Source of the DNA: Afipia sp. GAS231
Lineage (GTDB): Bacteria; Pseudomonadota; Alphaproteobacteria; Rhizobiales; Xanthobacteraceae
Direction of reading: 5' to 3'
Assembly (NCBI RefSeq): GCF_900103365.1
Contig: NZ_LT629703.1
Location: forward strand, 3,534,001 to 3,598,000
DNA length: 64,000 bases
The notes under the pieces are model-generated. The model saw only the letters and a program-made list of their open reading frames with translations, searched no databases and had not been told where the DNA came from. Positions within the stretch are counted from its first letter, which is position 1. The number at the start of each line of letters is the position of its first letter. A program made the translations under genes and the position numbers. Below, in pieces: positions 21,445 through 30,060 of this stretch.

Positions 21445-21615
21445 CGAAACTGGGATCCACGGTCGTGCGGTTGTCCATTTCCGTGAAAATGCCTTGAACT
21501 GTCAAGACGCTAAATCAATTTTGGACGTCGCGAAATGACGTGACAAACCGCCCGGAAGGGGGTTGGGGCAATACTCGCAATGCGGGAGAATCGTCCCGCA
21601 CTGCTCCCACACGGC

Positions 21616-22596
21616 TCAATTGGAGGCCGCGGGCCGCCACAAAGCCAGCATCCCGTCGAGCCGGAGCTGGTCGACCGCCTGGGCTACACCGGCCTGCTCG
21701 ATTTGCCGCGCGACGGTGCCCAGACCGAGGGCATCGAGCGCGATGGAGGCGGCGGTCCGCAGGAAGGTCAGGTCGCCGAAGCGCGGGCTGAGCTTGAAAT
21801 CGCGTACCGGCAGGTCGCTCTTGACCTTCTTTTCGGCCACCAGCCAGGCGACCGCGGCTTTTTCGTCGCCGAGCTGATCGATCAGCTTCAGTTCCACCGC
21901 CTGGCGGCCGGTAAAGACACGTCCGTCCGCGACCTTTTCGAGCAATTCGTCATCCATGCCGCGCCGTTCCTTCACGAGGCCGCGGAACCAGGCGTAGGAG
22001 TCCTTCACCAGCGCGTCGAGGGCCGCGCGCGCTTCCGGGCTGGTCGGCTCAAACCCGTTCGGCGCAGCCTTTAGCGGCGAGGATTTCACTTCCTCGACCT
22101 TGACGCCGACCGTCTTCAGCAACTCGGTGAAATTCGGGAACTGAAACAGCACGCCGATCGAACCGACCAGCGAACTCTGTTGGGCGATGATTCGATCGGC
22201 CGCGATCGCCGCGATATATCCGCCGGACGCCGCCAATCCTTCGACCACCACGACCAGCGGCTTCTTGGCCTTCAGGCGCACCAGCGCATCATAGAGCTGC
22301 TCGGAGCCGGCCGTGGTGCCACCGGGCGAATTGATATGCACGATGACGGCGGCGGCCTGCGACTTTTCCAGCCGCTCCAGCGCCTCGACGCGCTCCTGAT
22401 CGCTGCGGATCAGACCCTCGATGTTGACGCGCGCGATCGATCCCGACGAGGTCAGCGAAGCGCGGCCGCCCGGTGTCGCGACCAAGCCTACGGCTATGAC
22501 CGCCGCGATTGCGACCACGGCGGCGAAGACGCGCCAGAACGTCAGCTTGCGGCGGATCCTGCGGCGATCGACGATCACGTCTGAATCGAGCGACAT
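21616..22596 (-). CDS. sppA: SppA-type signal peptide peptidase
   Basis: Inner-membrane serine protease that degrades cleaved signal peptides (326 aa, the short one-domain form). One N-terminal membrane anchor (about residues 20-42, FWRVFAAVVAIAAVIAVGLVA) precedes the S49 peptidase domain. The nucleophile Ser is in GLAASGGYIAA and the general-base Lys probably in VKSSPLKAAP. HINSPGGTTAGSEQLYDAL is also conserved. It sits between rpsA and ihfB. Confidence 0.9.
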   Translation of the reverse strand: MSLDSDVIVDRRRIRRKLTFWRVFAAVVAIAAVIAVGLVATPGGRASLTSSGSIARVNIEGLIRSDQERVEALERLEKSQAAAVIVHINSPGGTTAGSEQLYDALVRLKAKKPLVVVVEGLAASGGYIAAIAADRIIAQQSSLVGSIGVLFQFPNFTELLKTVGVKVEEVKSSPLKAAPNGFEPTSPEARAALDALVKDSYAWFRGLVKERRGMDDELLEKVADGRVFTGRQAVELKLIDQLGDEKAAVAWLVAEKKVKSDLPVRDFKLSPRFGDLTFLRTAASIALDALGLGTVARQIEQAGVAQAVDQLRLDGMLALWRPAASN

Positions 22597-22699
22597 CGAA
22601 ATTCTCCCAAAGTATCCCGCGCGTTTTGCATTCGCAGCGCTAGCGAAGTGTTATCCAGATACATCAATTGCGATGCAATATGAAGAAAACAAGGCCCTC

Positions 22700-22907
22700 T
22701 TACTTCCTTCTCCCATCGAAGTCGGATCTATCCGACTTCGACATTTTAGGACGCCCAACTCGGGTATACCCGAGTTGGGATGGGAGAAGGTGGCGCGAAG
22801 CGAAGGCGGATGAGGGGTCTCTATCCGCGGAGACAGACCCCTCACCCATCGCCTCACTGCGTGAGGCGCCACCCTCTCCCACAAGGAGAGAGGGGAAGAG
22901 CACACCG
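22700..22907. repeat. Nested palindromic repeat in the sppA-rpsA gap
   Basis: The 379-base gap 22597-22975 carries no gene that I can support. It holds a perfect 26-bp palindrome at 22754-22779 (CCCAACTCGGGTA and its complement), an 11+11 bp palindrome at 22717-22740 (CGAAGTCGGAT, 2-base loop), and outer arms CCTTCTCCCATC / GATGGGAGAAGG (22706-22717 and 22779-22790). A second hairpin block follows (CGCCTCACTGCGTGAGGCG). Confidence 0.8.
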
Positions 22908-22914
22908 CCACCCC

Positions 22915-22949
22915 CAAAAACAAAAAGGCCCCGGTCGAAACCGGGGCCT
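22915..22949 (-). terminator. Rho-independent terminator after rpsA
   Basis: A 10-bp stem AGGCCCCGGT / ACCGGGGCCT with a 4-base loop (22926-22949) is followed on the minus strand by TTTTTGTTTTTG. It lies about 25 bases past the rpsA stop. Confidence 0.9.
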
Positions 22950-22975
22950 GATGTCTTGGACAATAAGCCTGACGC

Positions 22976-24676
22976 TTACTTGTCGCGGTTCTTCAGCGCG
23001 GTGCCGAGGATGTCGCCCAGCGTCGCTCCCGAATCGGAGGAGCCGTACTGCGCGATGGCTTCCTTCTCTTCGGCTACTTCCAGCGCCTTGATCGAGACCT
23101 GCACCTTGCGGGCCTTCTTGTCGAACTGGATCACGCGGGCATCGACCTTTTCGCCGACGGCGAAACGTTCGGCACGCTGATCGTTGCGATCACGGGCAAG
23201 CTCGGAGCGCTTGATGAAGGTGGTGAAGTCGGTGCCCGAGATCTTCACCTCGATGCCGGCTTCCTTCACTTCGAGCACTTCGCAGGTCACGACCGCGCCC
23301 TTCTTGACGTCGCCCGGCTCGGCGAAGGGGTCGCCTTCGAGCTGCTTGACGCCGAGCGAGATGCGCTCCTTTTCGACATCGACGTCGAGCACCACGGCCT
23401 TGACCATGTCGCCCTTCTTGAAGTTGTCTATGACCTGCTCGCCCGGAAGCTTCCAGTCGAGGTCGGACAGATGGACCATGCCGTCGACGTCGCCTTCGAG
23501 GCCCAGGAACAGACCGAACTCGGTCTTGTTCTTGACTTCGCCTTCGACGGTGGAGCCGACCGGGAACTTCTCGACGAAGACTTCCCAGGGATTGCGCATG
23601 GTCTGCTTGAGGCCGAGCGAGATGCGGCGCTTGACCGAATCGACTTCGAGAACCTGCACTTCGACTTCCTGCGAGGTCGAAACGATCTTGCCGGGGTGCA
23701 TGTTCTTCTTGGTCCACGACATTTCCGAGACGTGGATCAGGCCTTCGATGCCCGGCTCCAGTTCGACGAACGCGCCGTAGTCGGTGATGTTGGTGACGCG
23801 GCCGGTGAAGCGCGCGTTCAGCGGGTACTTCGCCTCGATGCCCTGCCACGGATCGTCCAGCAACTGCTTCATGCCGAGCGAAATGCGGTGGGTCTCGTGG
23901 TTGATCTTGATGATCTTGACCTTCACGGTCTGGCCGATGGTGAGCACTTCGGTCGGGTGGTTGACCCGGCGCCATGCGATATCGGTGACGTGGAGCAGGC
24001 CGTCGATGCCGCCGAGGTCAACGAACGCACCGTAATCGGTGATGTTCTTGACCACGCCGTCGATCACCTGACCTTCTTCGAGGTTCTGCACCAGTTCCTG
24101 GCGCTGCTCGGCCCGGGTCTCTTCGAGAACCGTGCGGCGCGACACCACGATGTTGCCGCGGCGGCGATCCATTTTCAGAATCTGGAACGGCTGCGAGTTG
24201 TTCATCAGCGGTGCGACGTCGCGGATCGGACGGATATCGACCTGCGAGCGCGGCAGGAACGCCACTGCGCCGTCGAGGTCGACCGTGAAGCCGCCCTTGA
24301 CCTGGTTGAAGATGACGCCGTGAACCTTCTCGTTGTTGTTGAAGGCCTTCTCGAGCTTGCCCCAGCTTTCCTCGCGGCGCGCCTTGTCGCGCGACAGCAC
24401 GGCTTCGCCGAGCGCATTCTCGATCCGGTCGAGGAACACCTCGACTTCGTCGCCAACCTTGAGATCGCTTTCGCGGCCGGGTCCTGCGAACTCGCGCAGC
24501 GCCACGCGGCCTTCGGTCTTCAGGCCGACGTCGATGACGGCCATGTCCTTTTCAATTGCAACTACCTTGCCCTTGATGACGGAGCTTTCCTGCAGATTGC
24601 CGCCGGCGAAGGACTCGTCCAGCATCGCAGCGAAATCGTCGCGGGTAGGATTATAAGAAGCAGCAGTCGAAGCCAT
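22976..24676 (-). CDS. rpsA: 30S ribosomal protein S1
   Basis: Binds mRNA on the small subunit and supports initiation on structured leaders (566 aa). It contains six S1 OB-fold repeats, recognisable from recurring segments such as ITDYGAFVDLGGIDGLLHVTD, ITDYGAFVELEPGIEGLIHVSE and EFGLFLGLEGDVDGMVHLSD. Its own terminator follows. Downstream on the same strand are sppA and ihfB. cmk lies upstream, an association conserved with rpsA. Confidence 0.97.
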   Translation of the reverse strand: MASTAASYNPTRDDFAAMLDESFAGGNLQESSVIKGKVVAIEKDMAVIDVGLKTEGRVALREFAGPGRESDLKVGDEVEVFLDRIENALGEAVLSRDKARREESWGKLEKAFNNNEKVHGVIFNQVKGGFTVDLDGAVAFLPRSQVDIRPIRDVAPLMNNSQPFQILKMDRRRGNIVVSRRTVLEETRAEQRQELVQNLEEGQVIDGVVKNITDYGAFVDLGGIDGLLHVTDIAWRRVNHPTEVLTIGQTVKVKIIKINHETHRISLGMKQLLDDPWQGIEAKYPLNARFTGRVTNITDYGAFVELEPGIEGLIHVSEMSWTKKNMHPGKIVSTSQEVEVQVLEVDSVKRRISLGLKQTMRNPWEVFVEKFPVGSTVEGEVKNKTEFGLFLGLEGDVDGMVHLSDLDWKLPGEQVIDNFKKGDMVKAVVLDVDVEKERISLGVKQLEGDPFAEPGDVKKGAVVTCEVLEVKEAGIEVKISGTDFTTFIKRSELARDRNDQRAERFAVGEKVDARVIQFDKKARKVQVSIKALEVAEEKEAIAQYGSSDSGATLGDILGTALKNRDK

Positions 24677-25170
24677 TTGTTCTCCAGATGCGGGGATCGC
24701 CGGCCAGTCGGGTTAAGGGCATATCGCGCGTGAAGTGTCAGGGATCCGCAAACCCTGACGACCGCTCTTTGCGGGAGTGCGCAAAAGCGGGCCGGCAGCT
24801 TGCCTGCACGTTCGATACGTTGATTTATCCGGGGCCTGAATATCGACTTCAAGAACCTGGAGCGGGACATTCCTCCAATGACGGCAGGGGCTAAAACCTC
24901 CTGCCGGCCCGCTCGGACAGCCCTGATCTCATCGATGGCGGCCCGGATGGCGCTGGATATAGCCCCAAGGGCCATTTTCGGCAAGCCGGAAATGGCCGAT
25001 TTACGGGCCCTTAAGGCTGACAGGGGCTGAACATCCGCGGCATTAACCGGTCGTTTCAACGGCTTGTTGACCGCATTCCGCGAATGGCAGGGGACCTGGG
25101 ATTTACGGAACCCGGCCTTAAGCACGCCCCCACACAATGGCACCGTTATAAAAACAGGGGGAGTACCGTT
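24677..25170. other. Non-coding interval upstream of rpsA
   Basis: 494 bases between rpsA (minus) and a small plus-strand gene. I see no convincing gene. It presumably holds the rpsA promoter and leader. An imperfect palindrome GGCCATTT-T-CGGC-AA-GCCG-G-AAATGGCC occupies 24970-24997. Confidence 0.6.
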
Positions 25171-25338
25171 ATGAAGAGCTTTATCGTGCTGACGGCCGTC
25201 GCCGTCCTGACTATCGGAAATGCCATTGCCGCGATGCCCGGCGCCGCCGGCTCCATGCGCACCTTCTCTGCCGACCAGCCCATCGTCAGCATGGCCGAGC
25301 AGGAACTGCCGTTCGACCGCTACTGGTCCAAGAACTGA
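25171..25338 (+). CDS. Small exported hypothetical protein (55 aa)
   Basis: A 55-aa protein with a signal-peptide-like start: MKSF then a hydrophobic run IVLTAVAVLTIGNAIAA, with a plausible cleavage site after AIAA. The mature part (about 33 aa) has no recognised domain and ends FDRYWSKN. A good ribosome-binding site (AGGGGGAG) lies before ATG 25171; the frame runs open back to 25084 but the SD supports this start. It converges on cmk. Function unknown; it is probably periplasmic. Confidence 0.6.
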   Translation: MKSFIVLTAVAVLTIGNAIAAMPGAAGSMRTFSADQPIVSMAEQELPFDRYWSKN

Positions 25339-25349
25339 TCAGCGACTGA

Positions 25350-25988
25350 TCAGCGCGCTCCGCGCTTAGCGCGGACGGCTTCGACGATCGCGATGGCGGC
25401 GGCAACGCCGCCTTCGATGTCGAGACTTGAATTGTCCAGGATATGCGCGTCGGCGGCCGCCTTCAGGGGGGCCGCCGCACGATTCCGGTCCCGCTCATCG
25501 CGGCGGATGATGTCGGCCAGCACCAAGGCTTCGTCGGCCTCTTCGCCGCGCCCGCGCGCTTCGAGCGTGCGGCGACGTGCGCGCACCTCGGGGTCCGCGA
25601 CCACAAAAATCTTCACATCGGCATTCGGACAGATCACCGTTCCGATATCGCGCCCGTCGAGCACCGCACCCGGCGGATCGGCCGCGAACTGCCGCTGAAA
25701 GCTGACCAGCGCATCGCGCACGCCGGGAATCGCCGACACCACCGACGCGGCATCGCCGATCCGTTGCGACTTCAATTCGGGATGACCGAATGCCTGGGGA
25801 TCGAGCGCCATCGCGGCGGCCACCGCGCGGGCTTCGTCGGTCAGTTCAAAACCCTGGTCCAGCAGCATCTTGGCGACCGCGCGATAAATCACGCCGGTGT
25901 CGAGGTGGCGATAACCGTAGTGAAGGGCGAGCCGCTTGCCGAGCGTGCCCTTGCCGGACGCAGCCGGTCCGTCGATGGCGATGATCAT
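25350..25988 (-). CDS. cmk: (d)CMP kinase
   Basis: Phosphorylates CMP/dCMP to the diphosphates (212 aa). P-loop [20 protein letters not shown] at the N-terminus, the substrate segment [16 protein letters not shown], and [22 protein letters not shown]. aroA and cmk are neighbours in many Alphaproteobacteria; here an extra gene (25995-26405) separates them. Confidence 0.96.
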   Translation of the reverse strand: MIIAIDGPAASGKGTLGKRLALHYGYRHLDTGVIYRAVAKMLLDQGFELTDEARAVAAAMALDPQAFGHPELKSQRIGDAASVVSAIPGVRDALVSFQRQFAADPPGAVLDGRDIGTVICPNADVKIFVVADPEVRARRRTLEARGRGEEADEALVLADIIRRDERDRNRAAAPLKAAADAHILDNSSLDIEGGVAAAIAIVEAVRAKRGAR

Positions 25989-25994
25989 GCTGTC

Positions 25995-26405
25995 CTATGA
26001 CTCGGATGAATGAAGGCCGCGCGCCCGTCGTAGCGGTCTTTCTTCGGTGAAAATGTTGCGCGAGGCAAATTCAGCGGGGCTACTGAAACTCAGGAATTCG
26101 CGCATCGCATCCGTGGGATTGGCTACCGTGAACCACGGCTGATCGAGGTATCGCGCGCGATCTCCAACCCAATGCGGTACACGGCCCAACTTTCGTTGCT
26201 TCGCCAGATATTCAGCCATCGCACCCACTAAGGCATCCAGTTTTTTATCGCCCGTCAACGCCGGCTCTTGTTCGATTGTGATGTAACGCGCCTCGATTGT
26301 TTGTGCGAGATCGAATGTATCGACAAACTGCGCCAGCACGACATCCTGTGAAGCGCCGCTCTGAATTCTCGCAACGGCTTCGGCAAGCGTGTTCGGACGC
26401 ATCAA
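25995..26405 (-). CDS. Hypothetical protein between aroA and cmk
   Basis: 136 aa, soluble, no membrane segment, no domain that I can name with confidence. The N-terminal half is mostly helical and acidic (MRPNTLAEAVARIQSGASQD). The C-terminal part has VPHWVGDRARYLDQPWF and ends with FSSPAEFASRNIFTEERPLRRA, a pattern I associate loosely with small antitoxin-like proteins that pair with nucleotidyltransferases; no partner gene is next to it. It lies 11 bases after aroA and 6 bases before cmk, so it is co-transcribed. Probably an insertion into an older aroA-cmk operon. Confidence 0.6.
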   Translation of the reverse strand: MMRPNTLAEAVARIQSGASQDVVLAQFVDTFDLAQTIEARYITIEQEPALTGDKKLDALVGAMAEYLAKQRKLGRVPHWVGDRARYLDQPWFTVANPTDAMREFLSFSSPAEFASRNIFTEERPLRRARGLHSSES

Positions 26406-26416
26406 AGCCTCCTCAG

Positions 26417-27754
26417 CTAGGAAAAATCAGCCCCCAGCGATCGCATCATCGGGATGAAATCCGGGAACGACGTGGCGATGAAGGCGGTGTCGTCCACCTT
26501 GACCGGCTTGTCGGAAGCAAGCCCCATCACCAGTGCCGACATCGCGATGCGGTGATCCATGTGGGTGGCGACAATGCCGCCGCCCGGCACATGGCCGCGG
26601 CCTTCGACGATCAGATCGTCGCCGGAAACCTCGACCTTGACGCCGTTGACGCGCAGCATGTCGGCGGTCGCTTCCAGACGGTCGGATTCCTTGACGCGCA
26701 ATTCCTGCAGGCCGCGCATGATCGTTGTGCCTTCGGCGAACGCGGCCGCGACCGCCAGCACCAGATATTCGTCGATCATCGAAGGCGCGCGCTCCGGCGG
26801 CACCTCGACGCCGCGCAATTTGGAGGCGCGCACGCGCAATTGCGCCATCGGCTCACCGGCGTCGCCGCGGACCTCGCTTTCCTCGATCGACGCGCCCATC
26901 TCGCGCAGCGTCGTGAACAGACCGGTGCGCAGCGGGTTGGTCATGACGTCTGTGAATACGATGTCGGAGCCTTCGACGATCAGCGCCGCCACGATCGGGA
27001 ACGACGCCGACGACGGGTCCGCGGGCACCACGACCTCGGCGCCGTGCAGTTCGGGCTGGCCGGTGAGCGCGATTTTGCGCCCGTGGCTGCCTTCATTCGT
27101 GGAGACGATCTCGGCGCCGAAATGCTTGAGCATCAGTTCGGTGTGGTCGCGGCTGGCTTCCTGCTCGATCACGGTGGTGACGCCGGGTGCTGCGAGTCCC
27201 GCCAGCAGCACCGCCGATTTGATCTGGGCGGACGCGACCGGCGTCCGGTACAGGATCGGCAGCGGATCGCGGGCGCCGTGCAGCGTCAGCGGCAGGCGGC
27301 CACCCTCTTTGGCCTCGCCGGTTTTGGCGCCCATCAGTTCGAGCGGATCGAGAATCCGCCGCATCGGACGGGTGCGGAGCGAAGCGTCGCCGTCAAACAC
27401 CGCCGTAATCGGGCAACCGGCCACCGCCCCCATCACCAGCCGGCACCCGGTGCCGGAATTGCCGAAATCGAGCGGTGCAGCCGGCTGGGCGAAGCCGGCG
27501 ACGCCGACGCCGCGGACCGACCAGGCAAACGGCCCTGTTCGTTCGACCTTGGCGCCCAGCGCCTGCATCGATTTGGCGGTATTGAGGACGTCTTCGCCCT
27601 CGAGCAGGCCCGAAACCCGGGTTTCGCCGACCGAAAGCGCCCCCAGAATGAGGGCCCGGTGCGAAATCGACTTGTCGCCGGGAATGCGGACTTTACCGGT
27701 CAGGGCACCGCTGGCGCGGGATTCCAGCGGGGTCGGGGCGGTTGAATGGGTCAA
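26417..27754 (-). CDS. aroA: EPSP synthase (3-phosphoshikimate 1-carboxyvinyltransferase)
   Basis: Sixth step of the shikimate pathway. Motifs: [52 protein letters not shown] and [15 protein letters not shown]. The G-x-A arrangement of [12 protein letters not shown] resembles glyphosate-tolerant class II enzymes. I chose TTG 27754 (protein starts [10 protein letters not shown]) because GAGGA lies 7 bases before it; an ATG at 27805 would add 17 residues with no resemblance to the family. Divergent from the TIGR02300 gene. Confidence 0.94.
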   Translation of the reverse strand: MTHSTAPTPLESRASGALTGKVRIPGDKSISHRALILGALSVGETRVSGLLEGEDVLNTAKSMQALGAKVERTGPFAWSVRGVGVAGFAQPAAPLDFGNSGTGCRLVMGAVAGCPITAVFDGDASLRTRPMRRILDPLELMGAKTGEAKEGGRLPLTLHGARDPLPILYRTPVASAQIKSAVLLAGLAAPGVTTVIEQEASRDHTELMLKHFGAEIVSTNEGSHGRKIALTGQPELHGAEVVVPADPSSASFPIVAALIVEGSDIVFTDVMTNPLRTGLFTTLREMGASIEESEVRGDAGEPMAQLRVRASKLRGVEVPPERAPSMIDEYLVLAVAAAFAEGTTIMRGLQELRVKESDRLEATADMLRVNGVKVEVSGDDLIVEGRGHVPGGGIVATHMDHRIAMSALVMGLASDKPVKVDDTAFIATSFPDFIPMMRSLGADFS

Positions 27755-27897
27755 GATTGTGTCCTCTGCGCCGGGGGCAGTATCACATGAGCCACACGGC
27801 GTCACGCGGCCGGCAAATGCTTCAAACCGCTATTGACACCGGCCCCTCAACTAGCCAAGTGAAGCACCGTTTTTCAGAAATTCCCAGGATTCCACAC

Positions 27898-28317
27898 GTG
27901 GCCAAATCCGATCTCGGAACCAAACGTATTTGCCCGACGACGGGTAAGAAGTTCTATGACTTGAACAAGACTCCGGTGATTTCGCCCTATACCGGCGAGG
28001 TTGTGCCGATCGCGCCGGTGGCGCCGCCGCGGGCCGCCCGTGGCGATGCCGCGCGCGCCGCTGCCGCCGCCAACGCCGCTGTCGACACGCCGGAGCCCGC
28101 AGAGGCCGAGGAATTGGTGTCGCTGGAGGAAGCCGACGCCGAGGAGACCACCGGCAAGGTCAAGGCCGTGGTTCCCGAATCGGAAGACGATATCGAGATC
28201 GACGAGACCATCGAGGACGATGACGACGACGATTCGACCTTCATTGCCGACGAGGAAGAGGGCGATGAGGACGTGACCGACATCATTGGTGACGTCGGCG
28301 GCGACGAAGAGACTTGA
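27898..28317 (+). CDS. TIGR02300 (FYDLN acid) family protein
   Basis: 139 aa with the family hallmark near the N-terminus: GTKRICPTTGKKFYDLNKTPVISPYTGE. The rest is a long acidic, low-complexity tail (runs of Glu/Asp around EDDDDDDSTF), so the protein is probably disordered and strongly negative. Start is GTG 27898; the longer frame from 27742 crosses the aroA upstream region. Function unknown. The single CPTTGKKFYDL segment resembles half a zinc ribbon. It precedes a tRNA-Ala gene. Confidence 0.82.
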   Translation: MAKSDLGTKRICPTTGKKFYDLNKTPVISPYTGEVVPIAPVAPPRAARGDAARAAAAANAAVDTPEPAEAEELVSLEEADAEETTGKVKAVVPESEDDIEIDETIEDDDDDDSTFIADEEEGDEDVTDIIGDVGGDEET

Positions 28318-28386
28318 GATCGGCCCTGAACTGTGGTTCAGGGTCATGCCCGCACGCCAACTGATTTGAGGCGTGCGACAGGTTAC

Positions 28387-28462
<76 letters not shown>

Positions 28463-28555
28463 CGCTTCGCCCTTCGGGCTTCGCGTGGCGCAGCCACGAG
28501 ATGCCCGAAGGGCGAGGCGTGGTGCCCGGCGTAGCCCGAAGGGCGAAGACGGGCT
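28463..28555. repeat. GCCCGAAGGGC repeats directly after tRNA-Ala
   Basis: Three copies of a GCCCGAAGGGC-type near-palindrome (near 28469, 28503 and 28536) in mixed orientation lie between the tRNA CCA end and the GIY-YIG gene. Confidence 0.7.
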
Positions 28556-28603
28556 GGTAAACGTACCCTGATCTAGTTTCGCCCTCGGATACGATGCGCA
28601 CGT

Positions 28604-28843
28604 ATGTGGTACGTCTACATCATCCGCAGCATCAATTTTCCCGAGCAAGAGTACATCGGCGCCACCGCGGACTTGAAACGCCGACTACCGGAACACAACG
28701 CCGGCAAATCGGCGCACACCGCGAAATTCAAGCCTTGGGAATTGGTGTGGTACTGCGCCTTCCCAGACAAGTACAAAGCGCTGGCCTTCGAGAAATACCT
28801 CAAATCTCACTCCGGCCGCGCCTTCGCCAAAAAACGCCTCTGA
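28604..28843 (+). CDS. GIY-YIG nuclease-superfamily small protein
   Basis: 79 aa, a lone GIY-YIG domain of the YhbQ/UPF0213 kind: WYVYIIRS (the GIY-equivalent, here VYII), YIGATADLKRRLPEHNAGKSAHT (YIG, catalytic Arg and the HN segment), then PWELVWYCAF and KYKALAFEKYLKS. Proteins of this class are often present as several copies per genome next to repeats; biochemical role uncertain. Located 141 bases after tRNA-Ala and separated from it only by repeats. Confidence 0.85.
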   Translation: MWYVYIIRSINFPEQEYIGATADLKRRLPEHNAGKSAHTAKFKPWELVWYCAFPDKYKALAFEKYLKSHSGRAFAKKRL

Positions 28844-28853
28844 CCGGCCCGCC

Positions 28854-29312
28854 CTACTCCCCCAGCGCCGCATTCAACCGATCACGCAACGCCACGATCT
28901 CATTCTTGATCGCCGACAATTCCCCGAGCGAACAGGCCGAACTCGCCAAAATCCCCTCCGGCACCGCCCTGGCTTTTTCCTTCAACGCCTGCCCCTTCGG
29001 CGTCAGCGCGATCAGCACCTGGCGTTCGTCCGCGGTGCTGCGGGTGCGCTTGATGAGGTCGGCCGCCTCCATTCGTTTCAGCAGCGGCGTTAGCGTCCCG
29101 GAATCCAGAAACAGCCGCTCGCCGATGTCCTTGAGCGGCACGTCGTCACGCTCCCATAACACCAGCATGACCAGATATTGCGGATAGGTCAGCCCCAAGC
29201 GATCGAGCAGCGGCTTGTAGACACGGTTGAACGCATGCGCGGTCGAATAGACCGCGAAGCAGATTTGATTGTCCAGTTGCAGCGGCCAGTCCGCCGCCGG
29301 TTTCCGTGCCAT
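28854..29312 (-). CDS. ohrR: OhrR, MarR-family organic hydroperoxide sensor
   Basis: 152-aa winged-helix repressor. The N-terminus LDNQICFAVYSTAHAFNRVYK with Cys18, and LTYPQYLVMLVLWERDDV, are typical of OhrR, which releases DNA when this Cys is oxidised by organic peroxides. The second Cys at residue 127 (SSACSLGEL) is placed like the resolving Cys of the Xanthomonas two-Cys type. The wing/recognition region is LFLDSGTLTPLLKRME and TADERQVLIALT. Divergent from ohr with the operator between them. Start ATG 29312; the frame upstream crosses ohr in antisense. Confidence 0.92.
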   Translation of the reverse strand: MARKPAADWPLQLDNQICFAVYSTAHAFNRVYKPLLDRLGLTYPQYLVMLVLWERDDVPLKDIGERLFLDSGTLTPLLKRMEAADLIKRTRSTADERQVLIALTPKGQALKEKARAVPEGILASSACSLGELSAIKNEIVALRDRLNAALGE

Positions 29313-29376
29313 GATGTATCCTCGAACCGCCCGATCAGCCTTGCGGCCCATTGTGGGCCAGGGCGTCCCGGCATTC

Positions 29377-29390
29377 AATTGCGAACAATT
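29377..29390. promoter_or_regulatory. Candidate secondary OhrR site
   Basis: Perfect AATTG-CGAA-CAATT inverted repeat, 65 bases upstream of ohrR. It is AT-rich like the main site but shorter. Weak call. Confidence 0.35.
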
Positions 29391-29409
29391 AAATGTGAGC
29401 CAATGATTT

Positions 29410-29444
29410 ATATATTGCACACAATCTAATTGTCTGCAATATAT
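29410..29444. promoter_or_regulatory. OhrR operator between ohrR and ohr
   Basis: Inverted repeat with 16-base arms ATATATTGCACACAAT and ATTGTCTGCAATATAT around a 3-base centre; 15 of 16 positions pair. It is AT-rich in a GC-rich genome and lies in the divergent ohrR/ohr gap, where an OhrR dimer is expected to bind and control both genes. Confidence 0.82.
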
Positions 29445-29480
29445 ACGGCGTCGAAACGGCAAACCCAAAGGGAGATGACC

Positions 29481-29906
29481 ATGTCCGTGAACGTGCTCTA
29501 CAAGACCAGCGCCAAGGCGACCGGCGGCCGCGATGGCAGCGCTGCGACCCTCGACGGATCGCTCAACGTCAAGCTGACCACCCCGAAGGAACTCGGCGGC
29601 GGCGATGGCGCCGGCAACAATCCCGAGCAACTGTTCGCGGCCGGCTATGCCGCCTGCTTCATCGGGGCGATGAAATTCGTCGCCTCCCAGGGCGGCCCCA
29701 AGGTACCTGCTGACGCCTCGGTGACCTCCACGGTGGGAATCGGACCGCGTTCGGCCGGCGGTTTTGGCCTCGACATCGACCTCGCCGTCTCGCTGCCCGG
29801 CCTTGCCCGTGCGGACGCGGAAGCTCTGGTCGAGAAAGCCCACCAGGTGTGCCCCTATTCCAACGCCACGCGCGGCAATGTGGATGTGCGCCTGACGGTT
29901 GTGTAA
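29481..29906 (+). CDS. ohr: Organic hydroperoxide resistance protein Ohr
   Basis: Thiol peroxidase that reduces fatty-acid and other organic hydroperoxides (141 aa, OsmC/Ohr fold). The reactive Cys is in AAGYAACFIGAMKFVA and the resolving Cys in AHQVCPYSNATRGN. N-terminal VLYKTSAKATGGRDG is the usual Ohr start. ATG 29481 has GGGAG seven bases upstream. Expected to be derepressed by OhrR under peroxide stress. A terminator follows. Confidence 0.96.
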   Translation: MSVNVLYKTSAKATGGRDGSAATLDGSLNVKLTTPKELGGGDGAGNNPEQLFAAGYAACFIGAMKFVASQGGPKVPADASVTSTVGIGPRSAGGFGLDIDLAVSLPGLARADAEALVEKAHQVCPYSNATRGNVDVRLTVV

Positions 29907-29918
29907 CGACATTCCGGA

Positions 29919-29949
29919 TGGCCCGCCGCTGATAGCGGCGGGCCATTTT
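29919..29949 (+). terminator. Rho-independent terminator after ohr
   Basis: 12-bp stem TGGCCCGCCGCT / AGCGGCGGGCCA with a 3-base loop, followed by TTTTC. Confidence 0.85.
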
Positions 29950-30060
29950 CCGCGTCGCGGATCGGCGCAGCATAGGGCCGTGCGCCCGAAACCATTGCCG
30001 CCACGCGCGAAGACCGCTAGCTCAGGAATTCCATTATTGTCCTGAGCGAAGGTTGTTTCC

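Noticed and set aside
26297-27836. Two overlapping plus-strand frames opposite aroA
   Set aside because: Antisense to a clear EPSP synthase; sequences are low-complexity.
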